From Lingula anatina (taxonomy: Eukaryota > Brachiopoda > Lingulata > Lingulida > Lingulidae), in assembly GCF_001039355.2 (NCBI RefSeq), contig NW_019775114.1, forward strand, positions 156,225-220,224: a stretch of DNA of 64,000 nt, given 5' to 3'. The notes beneath the pieces were generated by a model. That model was not told the origin of the DNA. It did no database searches and was given only the letters and a program-made list of their open reading frames with translations. How positions within the stretch are numbered: the first letter of the stretch is position 1; the number at the start of each line of letters is the position of its first letter. The position numbers were made by a program, and so were the translations under genes. Of this stretch, positions 62,958 through 64,000 are shown in pieces.

Positions 62958-64000
62958 TGGAAAGAAATTTCAAGGGATCATAACTCTTCGTATGAGATCT
63001 ATATTTCACAATAAAAACATTGTGAACAACTCATGGAAATATAATATCTGCTGTACCACAAAAACGGCAGACGCAGTTATAGCTATTATTCTGATATCTG
63101 AGCTTGTCTTCAGACCACATGACCCTCATTGATGGCTATACTCTGTTATAATCTCTTAAGAGAGTGTAACAAAAAACAAACTTTTTAGAAAAAAAAAAAA
63201 AAGCAGGGACTAACTTTGAATGTAAAAATGGATTCATTAACCATTGGTAAGTATAAAAAATTGTTGTTTACTCCAAGAAAATTAATTTTTTGGCCAAAAT
63301 GAAGAGTTATTATCCCTTTTATGTAAGTGCTAAAAGCTATGATACAGATTGAGTTATGATTTTGATGTCATATGTCAGATTACAACGGTTTAATATAAGC
63401 AACTGTAGCATATTTTTGTGTTGATAAGCTTGACAAAATTCCTCTTTAAAAATAAGTGGTCTGTTGAACTATTTCAATTTTCTTTCCACATACTGATACT
63501 TTTGAAATGATTTGTTTCTCAATCACAGGTAAAAGATTCCATAATTCACAATTTTCTACATTCTAGCTATAATAATCAGTACATGAAGTGTCTAATTATA
63601 TAATGGCTCCATGACAGCAGTGAAGGTCCCAGTAGCTCTGTGAAGCTACTGAGTACACCTCTCAGGTGCTGTGAACATGTCAAGCTGTCCCCAGAGATAA
63701 GACACATAATAAAGACCAGTGTCAACATCTCTCTATCCACTGATATACATGTACGTAGTGAAGATCTATCAGTCCCACAGATAAAACAAGCAAAGATATC
63801 TTCCTTTTACAACTCACATTGTCTTTATATCAAAAATAATACCACTTATATTTTAGGTTATCAGCTTACATTGGAAACCCAACTTGGTAATGAATTTATT
63901 ATCCTTGATTACCTAAGTAGGTATGAATAAGTAAAACTAAGGAACACATACCCCCCCCCCCCCAATCTTCAGCTTTTCAAAAATACAACAATAACAAGAT
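62958..64000. other. TMBIM 5' flank, no further gene seen
   Basis: AT-rich, with a poly-A run near 63189 and poly-C near 63952. The 96-residue plus-strand frame at 63640-63930 has no partner exon or family feature. An upstream UTR exon of TMBIM may lie here but could not be placed. Confidence 0.35.

Overview
This is eukaryotic DNA: AT-rich, with long introns, GT-AG junctions, microsatellites and many short transposon fragments. The gene set is POFUT2, a CG9801-type PP2C, HAT1, RPE, an SGNH/PC-esterase protein and a Lifeguard/TMBIM protein. Together with one peptide-hormone-like gene and one RHIM-like gene, this suggests a highly heterozygous invertebrate, probably marine and most likely a lophotrochozoan. 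The species cannot be named from sequence alone.

Layout. 1-2.6 kb: repeats and a mariner-derived foldback. 2.6-3.6 kb (+): a two-exon gene, not in any family I know, encoding a 190-residue protein with an N-myristoylation-type start and a C-terminal RHIM-like amyloid motif. 7.4-14.2 kb (-): POFUT2, seven consecutive coding exons plus a mutually exclusive alternative exon 5; its last exons were not found. 14.2-26.2 kb: noncoding DNA with repeats. 26.2-29.0 kb (+): 3' part of a CG9801-like PP2C gene. 31.8-41.4 kb (-): HAT1, convergent with the PP2C gene and complete in eleven exons. The 3' ends of both genes lie inside a 4.4-4.9 kb tandem duplication whose junction carries a lone N; unmerged haplotypes are a serious alternative to a real duplication. 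41.6-44.2 kb (+): RPE, complete in five exons and head-to-head with HAT1. 46.8-52.6 kb (+): a secreted prohormone-like gene with a CRE plus TATA promoter. 54.3-55.7 kb (+): a single-exon secreted SGNH esterase-like gene. 58.0-62.9 kb (-): a Lifeguard/TMBIM gene with two alternative terminal exons and a 12-unit tandem repeat of its first splice donor.

The main themes are these. (1) Tandem repeats repeatedly include splice sites or coding ends: TMBIM exon 1 donor, TMBIM exon 3 donor, RPE exon 3 acceptor, HAT1 exon 4 acceptor, the HAT1 stop codon, and a donor-like array in a HAT1 intron. (2) Two genes carry duplicated, mutually exclusive exons. (3) Two small genes, the RHIM-like protein and the prohormone, look new and deserve a search. 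All exon joins were made by eye from splice consensus, phase and protein family knowledge; none is backed by transcripts here.
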